Source: CAYNWT01 sp964450955
GTDB lineage: Bacteria; Planctomycetota; Planctomycetia; Planctomycetales; Planctomycetaceae
Assembly (NCBI GenBank): GCA_964450955.1
Contig: CAYVFI010000036.1
Span: forward strand, 6,453 to 70,452
Length of the DNA: 64,000 nt
Reading direction: 5' to 3'
This document shows positions 47,288-57,311 of the stretch, piece after piece (position 1 is the first letter of the stretch; each line of letters begins with the position of its first letter). The notes under the pieces were generated by a model that saw only the letters and a program-made list of their open reading frames with translations, was not told the DNA's origin and searched no databases. A program made the translations under genes and the position numbers.

Positions 47288-47890
47288 GTTAACCAGGCTG
47301 GGGACACAATTCAGGTGCGTAGATGGCCCAGTTGAAGAAAATCACCCGCTGGAGCGACAATCGTCTGCCGTGGAACTTGTCGAGGAGGGCTCAATCCCGC
47401 ACGCAAGAAATCCCGAACGCGCAAGAATCTCCGAACGCGCAAGAATCTCGGAACGCGCGGGGGCGTAGTCGGAGAGAAAAGAAAACCGCTACGTAATTAC
47501 CCTGAAGTGAATTGGAGGTCGTCCAACTCTCGTGTCAGATTTCTCAGGGTAAGTCTCTTGGCCCGCGCGTCCCGAGGTTTCTCACAACCAGGCGAAGACG
47601 CTGCTACTTGAATCATCGCCCGCACTGACCGCGCAAGCTGAACCAATAGCGTGCCAAAACGGACGGACAGCCGAACTCGCTGACCGTCAATCGTCACGAT
47701 TTGTCCCGACGGAGAAGCCCACCAAACCTGCGATGCAAACCTAACACTGCAGATGATGTTTTCATGCGACAAAGGTACCAGGAAAGTCCGGCTAGTAACC
47801 AGCGCGACTGAATTCCAACATGTGTTGGGATGAACCGCGACGGGCCGATCATTGGCTGTGGGCTGTTTGTACTACAGCGTTGTCGGACCC
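47288..47890. other. Long intergenic region with a short tandem repeat
   Basis: About 600 nt with no well-supported gene. The 18-bp unit cgaacgcgcaagaatctc is repeated at 47414-47431 and 47432-47449, with a partial third unit. A 91-codon open frame on the minus strand (47497-47772) lacks a ribosome site and recognisable homology, so I do not call it a gene. Confidence 0.5.
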
Positions 47891-48949
47891 TTAGTGACCG
47901 GCGACTGGTTCCACGGTCAGCGCGGCTTTCAGGCAGCCCGGTTCGCGATACGCAAACTTTTGGTACGCGGCTTCTGCGTCGTCGATGTCGAACCGATGCG
48001 TGATGCACCAGGATAAGTCCATCGGCTGTTCGGCAAGTCCGTCGACCAGTTTGGACATGTAGTGGCGAGCCGGGCAACGGCCGGTTCGGTACGTCAAATT
48101 CTTGTCGTAAGCATCGACTGGTGAGAACGCAAAATTCGGCGAACAGTGACAGCCAATTACCGACATTGTTCCGCCCGGGCGAATGAGTTCGAACGCCATC
48201 TTTTGAGCATCAGGAAGTCCCACCAATTCCATGACCCCATCCGCGCCGCGACCACCGGTGACCTCCGCAATTGCTGCCGCTGCATCATCCGGCGCAAACG
48301 CGTTTCCGCCAAGCGTTGCAGCCATTGCGCGGCGAGATTCAACCGGGTCGATAGCAATAATGCGTTCGGCTCCCATTCGCTTCGCGCAGGCCAGAGCCAG
48401 CAGTCCGACGGTTCCGCATCCAATCACCGCGTAGACGCCCTCTGGTTTGACATCGGCCATTTCCGCACAGAAATAGCCCGTGCTCAGGTTGTCGCCCAGC
48501 AGCAGAGCCGTGTCGTCGTCAATGCCTTCAGGAACCTTCATCAGCGTCGCGTCTGCCATGGGTACGCGAATGTATTCTGCCTGCCCGCCGTGCAGTCCCT
48601 GTTGGTTGCTTCGCCAGCCAAACAGTTCGCCTCGAGTACACCGTGATGTCAAACCCTGTTTGCAGAAGTAGCACACACCGCAGTTTGTCGTGAACGGAGC
48701 AAACACACGGTCGCCGTCGGTCAGTGAAGTGACACCGGCTCCGACCGAATCAATTACGCCGACAAATTCATGCCCCATAACGGTTCCAACATCCAACCCC
48801 GCTTCTCGACCGAAAAACGGATGCAGGTCAGAACCGCAAAGTCCCGCCAGCTCAACGCGCACAATCGCGTCGCTGGGCTGCAACAGCACAGGTGTCGGCA
48901 GGGTGCGAATGCCAACGCGTTCGACTTCTTCAAAACAAACAGCTTTCAA
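47891..48949 (-). CDS. Zinc-dependent alcohol dehydrogenase (MDR family)
   Basis: 352 aa. Catalytic zinc ligands are Cys38 in LCGSDLHPF, then His/Glu in GHEFVGV. The structural zinc site is CGVCYFCKQGLTSRC. The nucleotide-binding glycine motif is VIGCGTVGLLALACAKRMGA. It oxidises an alcohol or polyol with NAD(P). The overall pattern is like sorbitol/threonine-type or formaldehyde-type enzymes, and the exact substrate is not clear. It is divergent from recQ with only a short gap. Confidence 0.9.
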   Translation of the reverse strand: MKAVCFEEVERVGIRTLPTPVLLQPSDAIVRVELAGLCGSDLHPFFGREAGLDVGTVMGHEFVGVIDSVGAGVTSLTDGDRVFAPFTTNCGVCYFCKQGLTSRCTRGELFGWRSNQQGLHGGQAEYIRVPMADATLMKVPEGIDDDTALLLGDNLSTGYFCAEMADVKPEGVYAVIGCGTVGLLALACAKRMGAERIIAIDPVESRRAMAATLGGNAFAPDDAAAAIAEVTGGRGADGVMELVGLPDAQKMAFELIRPGGTMSVIGCHCSPNFAFSPVDAYDKNLTYRTGRCPARHYMSKLVDGLAEQPMDLSWCITHRFDIDDAEAAYQKFAYREPGCLKAALTVEPVAGH

Positions 48950-49112
48950 AGCGGATTCCTCATTCAGGTTTAGTCAGTATCTTCGATTTCTCGGCCAATG
49001 AGTAGCGTGTTTGTCGGACTGGCTTCAGGCGGGTTTTCCCGCAGAATCTCGGGCAAAAAAGTCATCAGCCTGCGTGGGAGAACTTTCGCAGCGAATCAAG
49101 TATCCTCACCGC

Positions 49113-50936
49113 ATGTCGGCCGCGCAGGAAACAACTCAGCAACCGGGTCTTGCCCACGTCATGCACCAATACTGGGGCTATGACACGTTCCGCGAACTGC
49201 AGCAGGAAGCGATGGAAGACATCCTCGCACGCAGGGATTCACTGGTTGTGTTGCCAACTGGTGGAGGTAAATCGCTGTGCTACCAGGTTCCGGCCATGTG
49301 CATGGACGGCATGGCGGTTGTCGTTTCGCCGCTGATTTCGCTCATGAAAGACCAGGTCGATGCGCTGACTGAGTACGGTGTTCCGGCTGCGTGTGTTAAC
49401 AGCACTTTGTCTGTTGGGCGTCGCCGGGAAATCGCCAATCAGGTCACCGCCGGCGAATTAAAGCTGCTGTATCTCGCGCCAGAACGTTTGAACCAACCGC
49501 GCACAATTGAGTTCCTGCAGTCGGCGAATCTTAGTTTCATTGCTATCGACGAAGCCCACTGCATTAGTCAATGGGGGCACGACTTCCGTCCTGACTACAG
49601 AGAACTGGCCAGCCTGCGTGAATCGTTTCCCGGTGTTGGCATTCACGGATTCACAGCCACTGCAACCGAACACGTCCGTCAGGACATTGCTGATTCATTG
49701 GGGCTGGATCAACCCAACATCATGGTCGGTTCGTTTGATCGGCCAAACCTGAACTACCGGGTCGAAAAACGTTCGCAGGCATTGGAGCAAATTCGTGAAG
49801 TCATGGATCGCCACAAAGGCGACTCAGGAATTATCTACTGCATTAGCCGAGCGAAGGTCGAACAGACCAGTGCTGATTTGAACGCGTTGGGTTACCGCAC
49901 AAAGCCCTACCACGCCGGTCTGGAAGATCACGAACGCCAGAAGCATCAGAACCAATTCATCGCAGAAGACATTGACACCATCGTGGCCACGGTCGCATTT
50001 GGGATGGGTATCGATAAGTCCAATGTGCGCTACGTCATCCACGCTGGCATGCCGAAGTCGCTTGAGAACTACCAACAGGAAGCCGGTCGAGCAGGGCGGG
50101 ATGGTTTGGATTCGGACTGTGTGTTGCTGTATTCGCTGGCCGACTACAACACATGGCAACGTATCATTACCGACAACGACTCCGGTAACCTGGAAGCGGC
50201 GCTGCGGTCACTCAACCGCATGACGAATTACTGCGGCAGCGTCGTTTGCCGACACCGAACGCTGGTCGAACACTTCGGCGAACCATGGACGAAAGAAGAA
50301 TGCGGCGCGTGCGATGTGTGCACCGGTGACCTTGAACTAGTAGACGATCCGCTCATCGTTTCCCAAAAAATTCTCTCCAGCGTCGTCCGTCAGGGACAGA
50401 GATTTGGCGGCGACTACACCGCGTTGGTTCTGAAAGGATCCAACGATCAGCGAATCATGTCGAACCGGCACGACGAACTCACAACGTACGGCCTACTGGA
50501 CTCGGAATCGAAGAAAACAATTCGCGACTGGATTGAACAACTGGTCTCGCAGCGTTTCCTTGAAAAGGTTGGCGAGTACAACGTCTTGCAGGTCACTGAA
50601 AGCGGGATGCAGTTACTTCGTGGTAACGGGTCGCCGCGACTGCTCAAGCCAGCAAAGACTGCGACAGAACGCAAAGCCCGGCGTTCGGCCAGCAAAGAAG
50701 TTTCCTGGGAAGGCGTCGATCGCGACCTCTTTGAAGAGCTCCGCGCGCTGCGAAAAAACCTTGCAACAGAACGCGGCGTGCCGCCCTACGTCGTATTCGG
50801 TGATGCCACTCTGCGTGAAATGGCTTTGGTTAAACCATCCAGCAAAAGCGAGCTTCGAGGCATCAAGGGCGTCGGCGACAAGAAGCTATCTGACTACGGA
50901 GAGGCGTTTCTGGAACGCATTGCGATGTCAGATTAG
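49113..50936 (+). CDS. recQ: ATP-dependent DNA helicase RecQ
   Basis: 607 aa from the ATG at 49113. Helicase motifs: Walker A LPTGGGKSLCYQ, DEAH box IDEAHCISQWGHDFR, TATAT, and QEAGRAGRDG. A zinc-binding RQC region follows (CGACDVC with preceding cysteines), and a C-terminal HRDC domain from about residue 525 (LFEELRALRKNLA, YVVFGDATLREMA). It unwinds DNA 3' to 5' during recombination and fork repair. The order and length match RecQ family standards. Confidence 0.97.
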   Translation: MSAAQETTQQPGLAHVMHQYWGYDTFRELQQEAMEDILARRDSLVVLPTGGGKSLCYQVPAMCMDGMAVVVSPLISLMKDQVDALTEYGVPAACVNSTLSVGRRREIANQVTAGELKLLYLAPERLNQPRTIEFLQSANLSFIAIDEAHCISQWGHDFRPDYRELASLRESFPGVGIHGFTATATEHVRQDIADSLGLDQPNIMVGSFDRPNLNYRVEKRSQALEQIREVMDRHKGDSGIIYCISRAKVEQTSADLNALGYRTKPYHAGLEDHERQKHQNQFIAEDIDTIVATVAFGMGIDKSNVRYVIHAGMPKSLENYQQEAGRAGRDGLDSDCVLLYSLADYNTWQRIITDNDSGNLEAALRSLNRMTNYCGSVVCRHRTLVEHFGEPWTKEECGACDVCTGDLELVDDPLIVSQKILSSVVRQGQRFGGDYTALVLKGSNDQRIMSNRHDELTTYGLLDSESKKTIRDWIEQLVSQRFLEKVGEYNVLQVTESGMQLLRGNGSPRLLKPAKTATERKARRSASKEVSWEGVDRDLFEELRALRKNLATERGVPPYVVFGDATLREMALVKPSSKSELRGIKGVGDKKLSDYGEAFLERIAMSD

Positions 50937-51010
50937 TGGTTGAGTGGAACTCGCGAGCCCGCGCAGTCGGTTCCGAAATTACCGAAAGCCCACAACAAGG
51001 CGCGCTGTCG

Positions 51011-51070
51011 CGACAACACCCGACAACACCCGACAACACCCGACAACACCCGACAACACCCGACAACACC
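51011..51070. repeat. Six perfect 10-bp tandem units
   Basis: cgacaacacc repeated six times, then degenerate acccaacaac/tcccaacaac units to about 51100. It lies between the convergent recQ and tetraheme genes. The 10-bp period equals one turn of DNA, which could give a bent or hypermutable spacer. Confidence 0.9.
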
Positions 51071-51143
51071 ACCCAACAACTCCCAACAACTCCACCCAAC
51101 GCACACGCACCAACCAGCACGCCCATGCGCCTGGAAGTTGCTG

Positions 51144-52715
51144 TTAGTGGGCGATTTCTTTCCAGTACTTGTCGAAATCGAAGGTGGGGCTGTTATCCAG
51201 GTCGTGGCACTTGTAGCAGCCTTCCGCACTATTTGCCTGGTCCAGCGTGAGGCGAACTTCTTTGATGGCGAGTTCGTCTTCGCCATTGTCGGCCAGTTCA
51301 ATATGTCGGCTGCCCGGTCCATGACAGTTCTCGCATCCGCTGCCAATTAACAGTGGAGACATCGCGCGTTCTTCTTCGTCTGCAGCGAACTCTTCGTTAA
51401 TGAAGCCGCTGCGGTAGCGAAACACCTCCTGCGGGTTCCAGCCTGTGACATGGCAGGCAAGACACTCGGGGTCGAACATCCTTGCGATGCCTTTAAGCCG
51501 GTCGTAGCCGTGGCGTTTGTTCTTGGGGTCCAGGCTGGCGAATGCTTCCGCGTGGCCGGTTTTCTTCCAAATGTCATACTCTTCTTCATGGCAATCAGCG
51601 CACGCGTCTGAACCTACAAAGGTCGCTCCCGATGGATGGCCAACCGGTGAGTCCTGAACCGCAATCCGCTGCTGCTTAAGCTGTTGCTGGTAGAAACGCA
51701 TGTGTTCAATCATCTTCGGTGTGTCACCGAAGCGGGTGCGGTCAAGCTGGACCAGTTCGAACCGAAACTTTGGGTCTCCGTTGGGGTAGATGGCCAGGAC
51801 GCCCGCGTGCTTGCCTTTATGTCCGACGTTTAGCAGGACCGTATTGCCAATCGTTTGCGGCGTTCCGTTGGGGTCTTCCGGCCCACCGGTGGTCAGAACC
51901 AAATCGAACGCCTGGAAGTCTCTGGCCAGTCGCTGGCCTTCCTCCATTGAACCCTGAGCAAGCAGGATCTTCATATCGACCTGTTCTGCTTCAAGCGATT
52001 CCAGTGCTGCGGGAAGAACGTCTGCCGGTGGTTGAAACGTGACGTCTTCGACTTGTTTGATCTCCAGTCGAAGGCTGTCACCCATGACGCTGGTCACGCC
52101 AAACTTCAATCCGCCATGTTCGAACACACGCGTGCGATTTGGCGTCCCAAGATCGGGCGTGTCGTAGAACGTGACGTTCGCATTTAGAAACGATATTGGG
52201 TTGTCAGGTAGGTTCTGTGACAGCAGGTAGTCGGGCCCCAGCTTCACGTCTTCGGCTCCGAACGCGACCGCTTTGTAATTGAGGTCTTTCAGTGCAGCCA
52301 GCATCGTTTCGAACTTGCGCTGGCTTTGCACTCGGTTGCGTTTGACCAGTCCGCCAAGGTCCAGGCCCGCGGTCTTCCACCCAAGTTCGCTTAGTTGTCG
52401 CACAAGATCACCACGACGGGAGACACCGCCGGATTGGTTTTCTGTGCAGCCGCACGGTTCGATATATCCGTGCTGTTCGCCGGTCAGGATCAGTGCCGCG
52501 GGAGGAACCGGCCACTCCCTGCACTTCATCGGGTCGGGTTCGAACCCACCTTCAGGGTTGGCAGGGTTATCGGTGCTTGCGTGTTCCCCAATCGGATCTT
52601 CGTTGCCCGGATCATCGCCGGGACCGAAGCCGGTGAAGACAACGCCAAGAAAAAGAACCAGCGCGACTGTGGCGGCCAGGAGTAGCCAGAAGCCAGATGA
52701 ATTCGGTGTTGCCAT
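51144..52715 (-). CDS. Membrane-anchored UshA-like domain plus tetraheme cytochrome c
   Basis: 523 aa. An N-terminal membrane anchor (~9-30) precedes a region resembling 5'-nucleotidase/UshA metallophosphatase proteins (LILTGEQHGYIEPCGCTENQ, KAVAFGAEDVKLG). The expected metal-binding histidines are poorly conserved, so activity is doubtful. The C-terminal part has four CxxCH haem sites (CADCH, CLACH, CENCH, CYKCH), as in cytochrome c-554-like proteins. This combination in one polypeptide suggests an electron-transfer or redox-linked role outside the inner membrane. It is the last gene of the operon. Confidence 0.85.
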   Translation of the reverse strand: MATPNSSGFWLLLAATVALVLFLGVVFTGFGPGDDPGNEDPIGEHASTDNPANPEGGFEPDPMKCREWPVPPAALILTGEQHGYIEPCGCTENQSGGVSRRGDLVRQLSELGWKTAGLDLGGLVKRNRVQSQRKFETMLAALKDLNYKAVAFGAEDVKLGPDYLLSQNLPDNPISFLNANVTFYDTPDLGTPNRTRVFEHGGLKFGVTSVMGDSLRLEIKQVEDVTFQPPADVLPAALESLEAEQVDMKILLAQGSMEEGQRLARDFQAFDLVLTTGGPEDPNGTPQTIGNTVLLNVGHKGKHAGVLAIYPNGDPKFRFELVQLDRTRFGDTPKMIEHMRFYQQQLKQQRIAVQDSPVGHPSGATFVGSDACADCHEEEYDIWKKTGHAEAFASLDPKNKRHGYDRLKGIARMFDPECLACHVTGWNPQEVFRYRSGFINEEFAADEEERAMSPLLIGSGCENCHGPGSRHIELADNGEDELAIKEVRLTLDQANSAEGCYKCHDLDNSPTFDFDKYWKEIAH

Positions 52716-52763
52716 AGATCCTTCTCCGGCTAAGCAGTTTCACTAACTAGTGAACAGTGGGGC

Positions 52764-53975
52764 CTACTGCGACGTGACAAACTGAACGCGTAGTTTCAGT
52801 TCGGGGTACTCAGGGTGATTGGTCTTGATGTTGACTTTGGCCGCCTTACGACCCTGGTACCCGCCCGTGGGAGCCCCGGGGGGAACTTCGAAGCTAAGAA
52901 TATAGCGTGTCTTCTTCTTTGAACGGAATGTCGGATCCTTCTTCAGTTCGCACTTCACAAATGACGGGACCGCAGTGACGTCGCTGGCTTCGATTTCCTG
53001 TTCTCCATCCAGATAAAGCAGCAATTCGCCAATTTTACCTTCCTCAGCAGGAAATTGACCCAGTTCGACCAACTGCCGCCGTTTGTCCCAAAACAGACCT
53101 TTGCCCTGTTGGAACACGACAGACCCATCGCGGTGGGCTTTGACGTCGATTTTATATTCCCTGTCCGGATGGTCCTTCAGTTTAAACGTGATTGTTCCCC
53201 GAAATGGTCCGGCGGGGATCGCGGTGCCCAACTTTGCATGCAGTTCAAGGCCATGGTTCGCCTGGATCGATTTGAGATCTTCCTGGCGAGCCGGAACGAT
53301 ATCGACTGTGAGTTGCGGATGGCTGGTCTTGATGTCGACCAGTTCAAAGCTGTTTAGAAAACCTGAAGCAATCACGCCGTCTCGCTGGCCTCCCCTGGAA
53401 GCATTCAGGTTTCCAATGTCCCAAACGCCCTTGGGAATCACTTTCACTTTCGCGGCCACCACGCCTGCAACCGTCAGCGGGATGACGGTGTTTTTAGGGT
53501 CGTTGGTATAGAGATTCATGGATTGCAGAAACTGAAGGTCAGCCTCTTTCGGTTTCCATTCGACGATGATCTTGCAGGTCTCACCTTTGGCGAGGCTTGG
53601 CTTTTCAATATCGTATCGAGTGCACGCGCAGCTTTTCGGGCCCTGCTTCAAAATCAGGTCGGCCTCGCCGTTGTTGGTCACCATATACGTGTGCGTTCCG
53701 GTGTTGCCGAGTTCCATGATGTCGAAACGATGATCGACTTTGTCAACGACCACTTCAGGGTAAGGGCCGGTCTTGGCGACCGCGGGACGGTCGTACGGAA
53801 CCGTTGTGGGATCGATCTGAACCGCGACCGTTGAACCGTCGTCGCCCTGAAGGAACCACAGCCCTACCGCTCCGGCAACAAAGCCCAGCACAACGGCGAT
53901 GCCCGCCCAGGCCGAACCACTGCTGGATTCGGACAAGCTTTCTTCCTGAGTCTCGGGAGCCGTTTCAGTGTTCAT
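52764..53975 (-). CDS. Membrane-anchored DUF1573 protein
   Basis: 403 aa. One N-terminal membrane helix (AGIAVVLGFVAGAVGLWFL) is followed by a DUF1573 domain with VDHRFDIMELGNTGTHTYMV, and the CACT element (PKSCACTRYDI), then a second immunoglobulin-like half. DUF1573 proteins are periplasmic beta-sandwich proteins of unknown role, common in Bacteroidota and planctomycetes. It overlaps the upstream polymerase gene by 4 nt and lies 48 nt before the tetraheme gene. Confidence 0.85.
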   Translation of the reverse strand: MNTETAPETQEESLSESSSGSAWAGIAVVLGFVAGAVGLWFLQGDDGSTVAVQIDPTTVPYDRPAVAKTGPYPEVVVDKVDHRFDIMELGNTGTHTYMVTNNGEADLILKQGPKSCACTRYDIEKPSLAKGETCKIIVEWKPKEADLQFLQSMNLYTNDPKNTVIPLTVAGVVAAKVKVIPKGVWDIGNLNASRGGQRDGVIASGFLNSFELVDIKTSHPQLTVDIVPARQEDLKSIQANHGLELHAKLGTAIPAGPFRGTITFKLKDHPDREYKIDVKAHRDGSVVFQQGKGLFWDKRRQLVELGQFPAEEGKIGELLLYLDGEQEIEASDVTAVPSFVKCELKKDPTFRSKKKTRYILSFEVPPGAPTGGYQGRKAAKVNIKTNHPEYPELKLRVQFVTSQ

Positions 53976-56155
53976 GCCAGATTCCGCTTTTGTGACTGTG
54001 CAGACGCAGCTGCAGCCTGTTCTTTACTCTTACGCCTTGACAGCGATTTTAGTTGGTTCAGAAATTCTTCCGGCAAATACCGGTCGATATGTCCATTCTG
54101 GCGATTTATCGCATCCAGTTGAAGTGCCCTGTCTGCCTGCTTTCGAGCCGGTTCTGTCTGGCCGGCCATTTCGTGCGCGATAGCCAGTTCGCCAACAATT
54201 TGTGGGTTCGTTGGGTATCGATTGACGGCCCTGGCCAGATGCTGGGTGGCGCTTTTCAGCCGCAGTTCGGTTGATTCCGTGTCCTCGTCGTCGTCGGCCG
54301 AATCCCGCAGCAGTATGCCGAGGGCAAGGTGATCCACAAAGCTTTTGGGGTCCTTGCCTCGGGCTTTCATCAAAGCCGCAAGGACAATCCCGCGGTATCG
54401 CTGATCTCCGCCTGCATGCACCGCTTTGGCGAACCGTCTTGCTGGTTCGGGCGAGAGCTTGTCAATGACTTCAGCGTCGCTGTAGTCCTTCAGGGCCGCA
54501 GTACCCTGATTCATGTCGCCACGACTTAGCAGGAATGCGACTCGTGTCACCGGCACGGCTGCCGTGATCAGGCATGCGACAATTGCAACAACTCCCAGGG
54601 GGACAGGAATCAGCCCACGCCAATGACGCGATACAGTCGCCGGCGTTTCCGTCTTGCCCGTCGCGGCGACCAGTAGCAGCGTTAGCTGCATGACGGCCGG
54701 CATCTCAAAGCCACCCGCCCCAAGCAGGTGAATCATTAATCCGATTGAACCAATCGCCATCGCGTGCCGAGTGGGCACCAAAGCGTAACGAACCGCAAAC
54801 CAGGCAACTGCAAAACCGCCGGCAAGGTTTAAAGTCAATGCCACGCGTTCTTGCCCGGTCAGCCACTGCTGTAAGAGAACGAATCCAAACCCGCACAATC
54901 CGGCCAACAAGCCACCGGTCCGGTTCGGTTGCGGTTCCTCCGGATGCCGCATCAAACAACCTCGCAGCGAAAGGCCAACGAGAATCAATAACCCCAGCAG
55001 CGCGATTACGCCACCGTTGCACCACGCGTCCAGAAACATGTTGTGTGGGTCGAGAATCTCTTCGCTCGAAGCCGGAAGTTTATGAGCCGTGTAGTTCTGT
55101 CGGAAGTTGCCGGGCCCGGTTCCAAGCAGCGGCGACTCACGCAAAGTGTTGATGGTTCCCTGCCAGTACATCAGCCGATATTGCAGCGACTTGGGCGACT
55201 CAGAAATGACTTGTTCGTCCAGCCCACCCGTGGCAACGGCCGCCACAATTATGGCCGCAGTAAGCACGATAAGCCCCGTTGCGATCAGCCGCCCGTGGCC
55301 AGATGTTGCCGGCTGCGGTTCCGCAGGTTTGTTGCGATTCAGGAACCTGCGGAACCCAAACAACGCAAAGCCGGCCAGGACGGCGACAAACGCGGTTCGA
55401 CTCTTGGTAAGAAACAAACAGTAAGCGACTGGAACCAGTACCAGCACACCAACAACGTACTGTCCGATCGATCTTTTGCTTTCCAGCAAACTCGCACCGC
55501 CCAGTAGCAGCGCCACAGCTAACAGTCCGCCCAGCGTGTTCGCCAGCGCGAAAGGGCCCAGTGGTTCCAGACTCGCCAATCGATCGGCAAACAACTTTCG
55601 AACCGACTCTGATTCCGGAATGCCCTGCAGCGATAGCTCTCTCTGGTGGCGGATTCGGTCCAGAGCCGAACCGTCGCCGGAAACATGCCCGGCGTATTCG
55701 GCTCTCAAAGCCGGAAAGTCCACCGCGTACTGCCAAATGCCGTGCCCCGCCAAAACGACTAGCATCGTCGTCGCGACAGTCAGTGCGGCTTTGCTTCGTC
55801 GCAACACCAGACACATCGCGCCCAGACTGACCCACTCCCACATAATGTTGACCGCCCACCGCTTGTGGCCTTCGGTCGCGACAATCCAAACGCCCGACAC
55901 CAAATGGCCAACAACAATCACCGTGATCGCAACGCTGAAACCGTCAAGCTGCAGACGATGCCCGGCCTGCCACCTGCCCACTGTATGAATCGTGGCCGCC
56001 AGCAATAGCAACACGACAATCCACAAAGTGTCACCAATGGCCGCTGATTCCGTCGGAACCAACAATCGCGCCGTCATGGCCGCCATGGCAAGGCCCGCGC
56101 CAAACCTCTCAGCGACAGGCACGTACTGTTCGTCTGCGAGAGCAGGGCTACTCAT
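53972..56155 (-). CDS. O-antigen ligase/polymerase family membrane protein with TPR tail
   Basis: About 727 aa from the ATG at 56155. It has roughly 10 membrane helices and a large loop with the Wzy_C/O-antigen ligase-type segment (LLGTGPGNFRQNYTAHKLP, then DPHNMFLDAWCNGG). The C-terminal ~170 residues contain TPR-like helices (NRYPTNPQIVGELAIAHEMAGQTEPARKQADRAL). Predicted to polymerise or ligate undecaprenyl-linked glycans. It overlaps the WecA-type gene by 8 nt and the DUF1573 gene by 4 nt. Confidence 0.85.
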   Translation of the reverse strand: MSSPALADEQYVPVAERFGAGLAMAAMTARLLVPTESAAIGDTLWIVVLLLLAATIHTVGRWQAGHRLQLDGFSVAITVIVVGHLVSGVWIVATEGHKRWAVNIMWEWVSLGAMCLVLRRSKAALTVATTMLVVLAGHGIWQYAVDFPALRAEYAGHVSGDGSALDRIRHQRELSLQGIPESESVRKLFADRLASLEPLGPFALANTLGGLLAVALLLGGASLLESKRSIGQYVVGVLVLVPVAYCLFLTKSRTAFVAVLAGFALFGFRRFLNRNKPAEPQPATSGHGRLIATGLIVLTAAIIVAAVATGGLDEQVISESPKSLQYRLMYWQGTINTLRESPLLGTGPGNFRQNYTAHKLPASSEEILDPHNMFLDAWCNGGVIALLGLLILVGLSLRGCLMRHPEEPQPNRTGGLLAGLCGFGFVLLQQWLTGQERVALTLNLAGGFAVAWFAVRYALVPTRHAMAIGSIGLMIHLLGAGGFEMPAVMQLTLLLVAATGKTETPATVSRHWRGLIPVPLGVVAIVACLITAAVPVTRVAFLLSRGDMNQGTAALKDYSDAEVIDKLSPEPARRFAKAVHAGGDQRYRGIVLAALMKARGKDPKSFVDHLALGILLRDSADDDEDTESTELRLKSATQHLARAVNRYPTNPQIVGELAIAHEMAGQTEPARKQADRALQLDAINRQNGHIDRYLPEEFLNQLKSLSRRKSKEQAAAASAQSQKRNLA

Positions 56156-57311
56156 CTTGGGACTCGCCGTCTGTTGTTGGTGCCACCGTTGTGTGAGAGC
56201 CGGATTCGGCGACCGCACTGGCAACTGTTGTCCGCCCCACTGTTTCCAAAATGGCAATGATCGCGAGAATGCAGAACACCAGCCCGGCAATCACGCACGC
56301 GCCAGTCCAACCCGGCACCTCATAAAGCAACAACGCGCCCAGTCCGGTGGTCAATGTTGCCAGGTGAATTGTAAGTACCGCGTGAGACGGACGTAGTCCC
56401 AGTTCGACCAGTCGGTGAGAAAAGTGTTTCTTGTCAGCATGAAACGGACTTCGTCCTTCACGCAGTCGGATGATCAGCACAGAACAAAAGTCGTACAGCG
56501 GCACAGCCAGAACAAACAGCGGAGCCAGAATGACGTGCCGACTTTGGTTGCTCTCATAGAAGGTCCCGACGATCGTCATCGATCCCATGATCAGACCAAT
56601 GAAGTAACTGCCAGTGTCTCCCATAAACACGCTGGCCGGTGACCAGTTAAATACCAGAAACCCTGCCAACGCGCCGGAGAGGATTAGCAAAACGCCACCG
56701 ACCAGCCAACGCGGTTCGCCAATCGAAACCAACATCACTATCGAAAACACAACCGCACCAACCAACGCGATGCCGGACGACAGGCCGTCCATGTTGTCCA
56801 GAAAGTTAAACGCGTTAATCAGAACCAGAAGCCAAACGACTGTGATCGCTTTCCCAACAATCGGGTAGGGCACAAAGACACTCGCCGACACGCCCGACCA
56901 AACCAGTCCGATGGCGACGAAAAACTGGATCGCTAATCGGGGCTGCCATGGCAGGTTCTTCAGGTCGTCAATCAAACCCATCACGCTTAGCAAAGTTCCT
57001 CCACCAAGAATGATCCACAACAGCCGCGACTTTTCGATGAGCCCCGTCAGCGAGACGCCGGAAGGCAGGAAGCTTGCGGCCCACTCACGCGTCATCGGCG
57101 TCATCAGCAGTAGCTGAGCCATCGCCAGCGGAAACACGACACCAGCCCAGATGCCAATCCCGCCACCCATTGGCGTCGGAATCTGATGAACCTTCCTCGC
57201 ACCCGGGTTATCAACCAAACCCCAGGATTCAGCGCGTTTACGAACGAACGCTGTGGTCAGCAGCGAAACGCCAAAGGCAGGAAGAACACAGGCGAAAACG
57301 AAAAGAAGCAT
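56148..57311 (-). CDS. WecA/TagO-type undecaprenyl-phosphate GlcNAc-1-phosphate transferase
   Basis: 387 aa with about 11 membrane helices. Family motifs are DNPGARKVHQIPTPMGGGIG, FNFLDNMDGLSSG (catalytic Asp pair), VFMGDTGSYF and the basic loop HADKKHFSHRLVELGL. It starts lipid-linked glycan synthesis by moving a sugar phosphate to undecaprenyl phosphate. As first gene of the operon it supplies substrate for the polymerase/ligase that follows. The exact sugar is not clear. Confidence 0.9.
   Translation of the reverse strand: MLLFVFACVLPAFGVSLLTTAFVRKRAESWGLVDNPGARKVHQIPTPMGGGIGIWAGVVFPLAMAQLLLMTPMTREWAASFLPSGVSLTGLIEKSRLLWIILGGGTLLSVMGLIDDLKNLPWQPRLAIQFFVAIGLVWSGVSASVFVPYPIVGKAITVVWLLVLINAFNFLDNMDGLSSGIALVGAVVFSIVMLVSIGEPRWLVGGVLLILSGALAGFLVFNWSPASVFMGDTGSYFIGLIMGSMTIVGTFYESNQSRHVILAPLFVLAVPLYDFCSVLIIRLREGRSPFHADKKHFSHRLVELGLRPSHAVLTIHLATLTTGLGALLLYEVPGWTGACVIAGLVFCILAIIAILETVGRTTVASAVAESGSHTTVAPTTDGESQDE

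Noticed and set aside
47497..47772. 91-codon frame between the GH10 and alcohol dehydrogenase genes
   Set aside because: No Shine-Dalgarno, no motif and no neighbour link.
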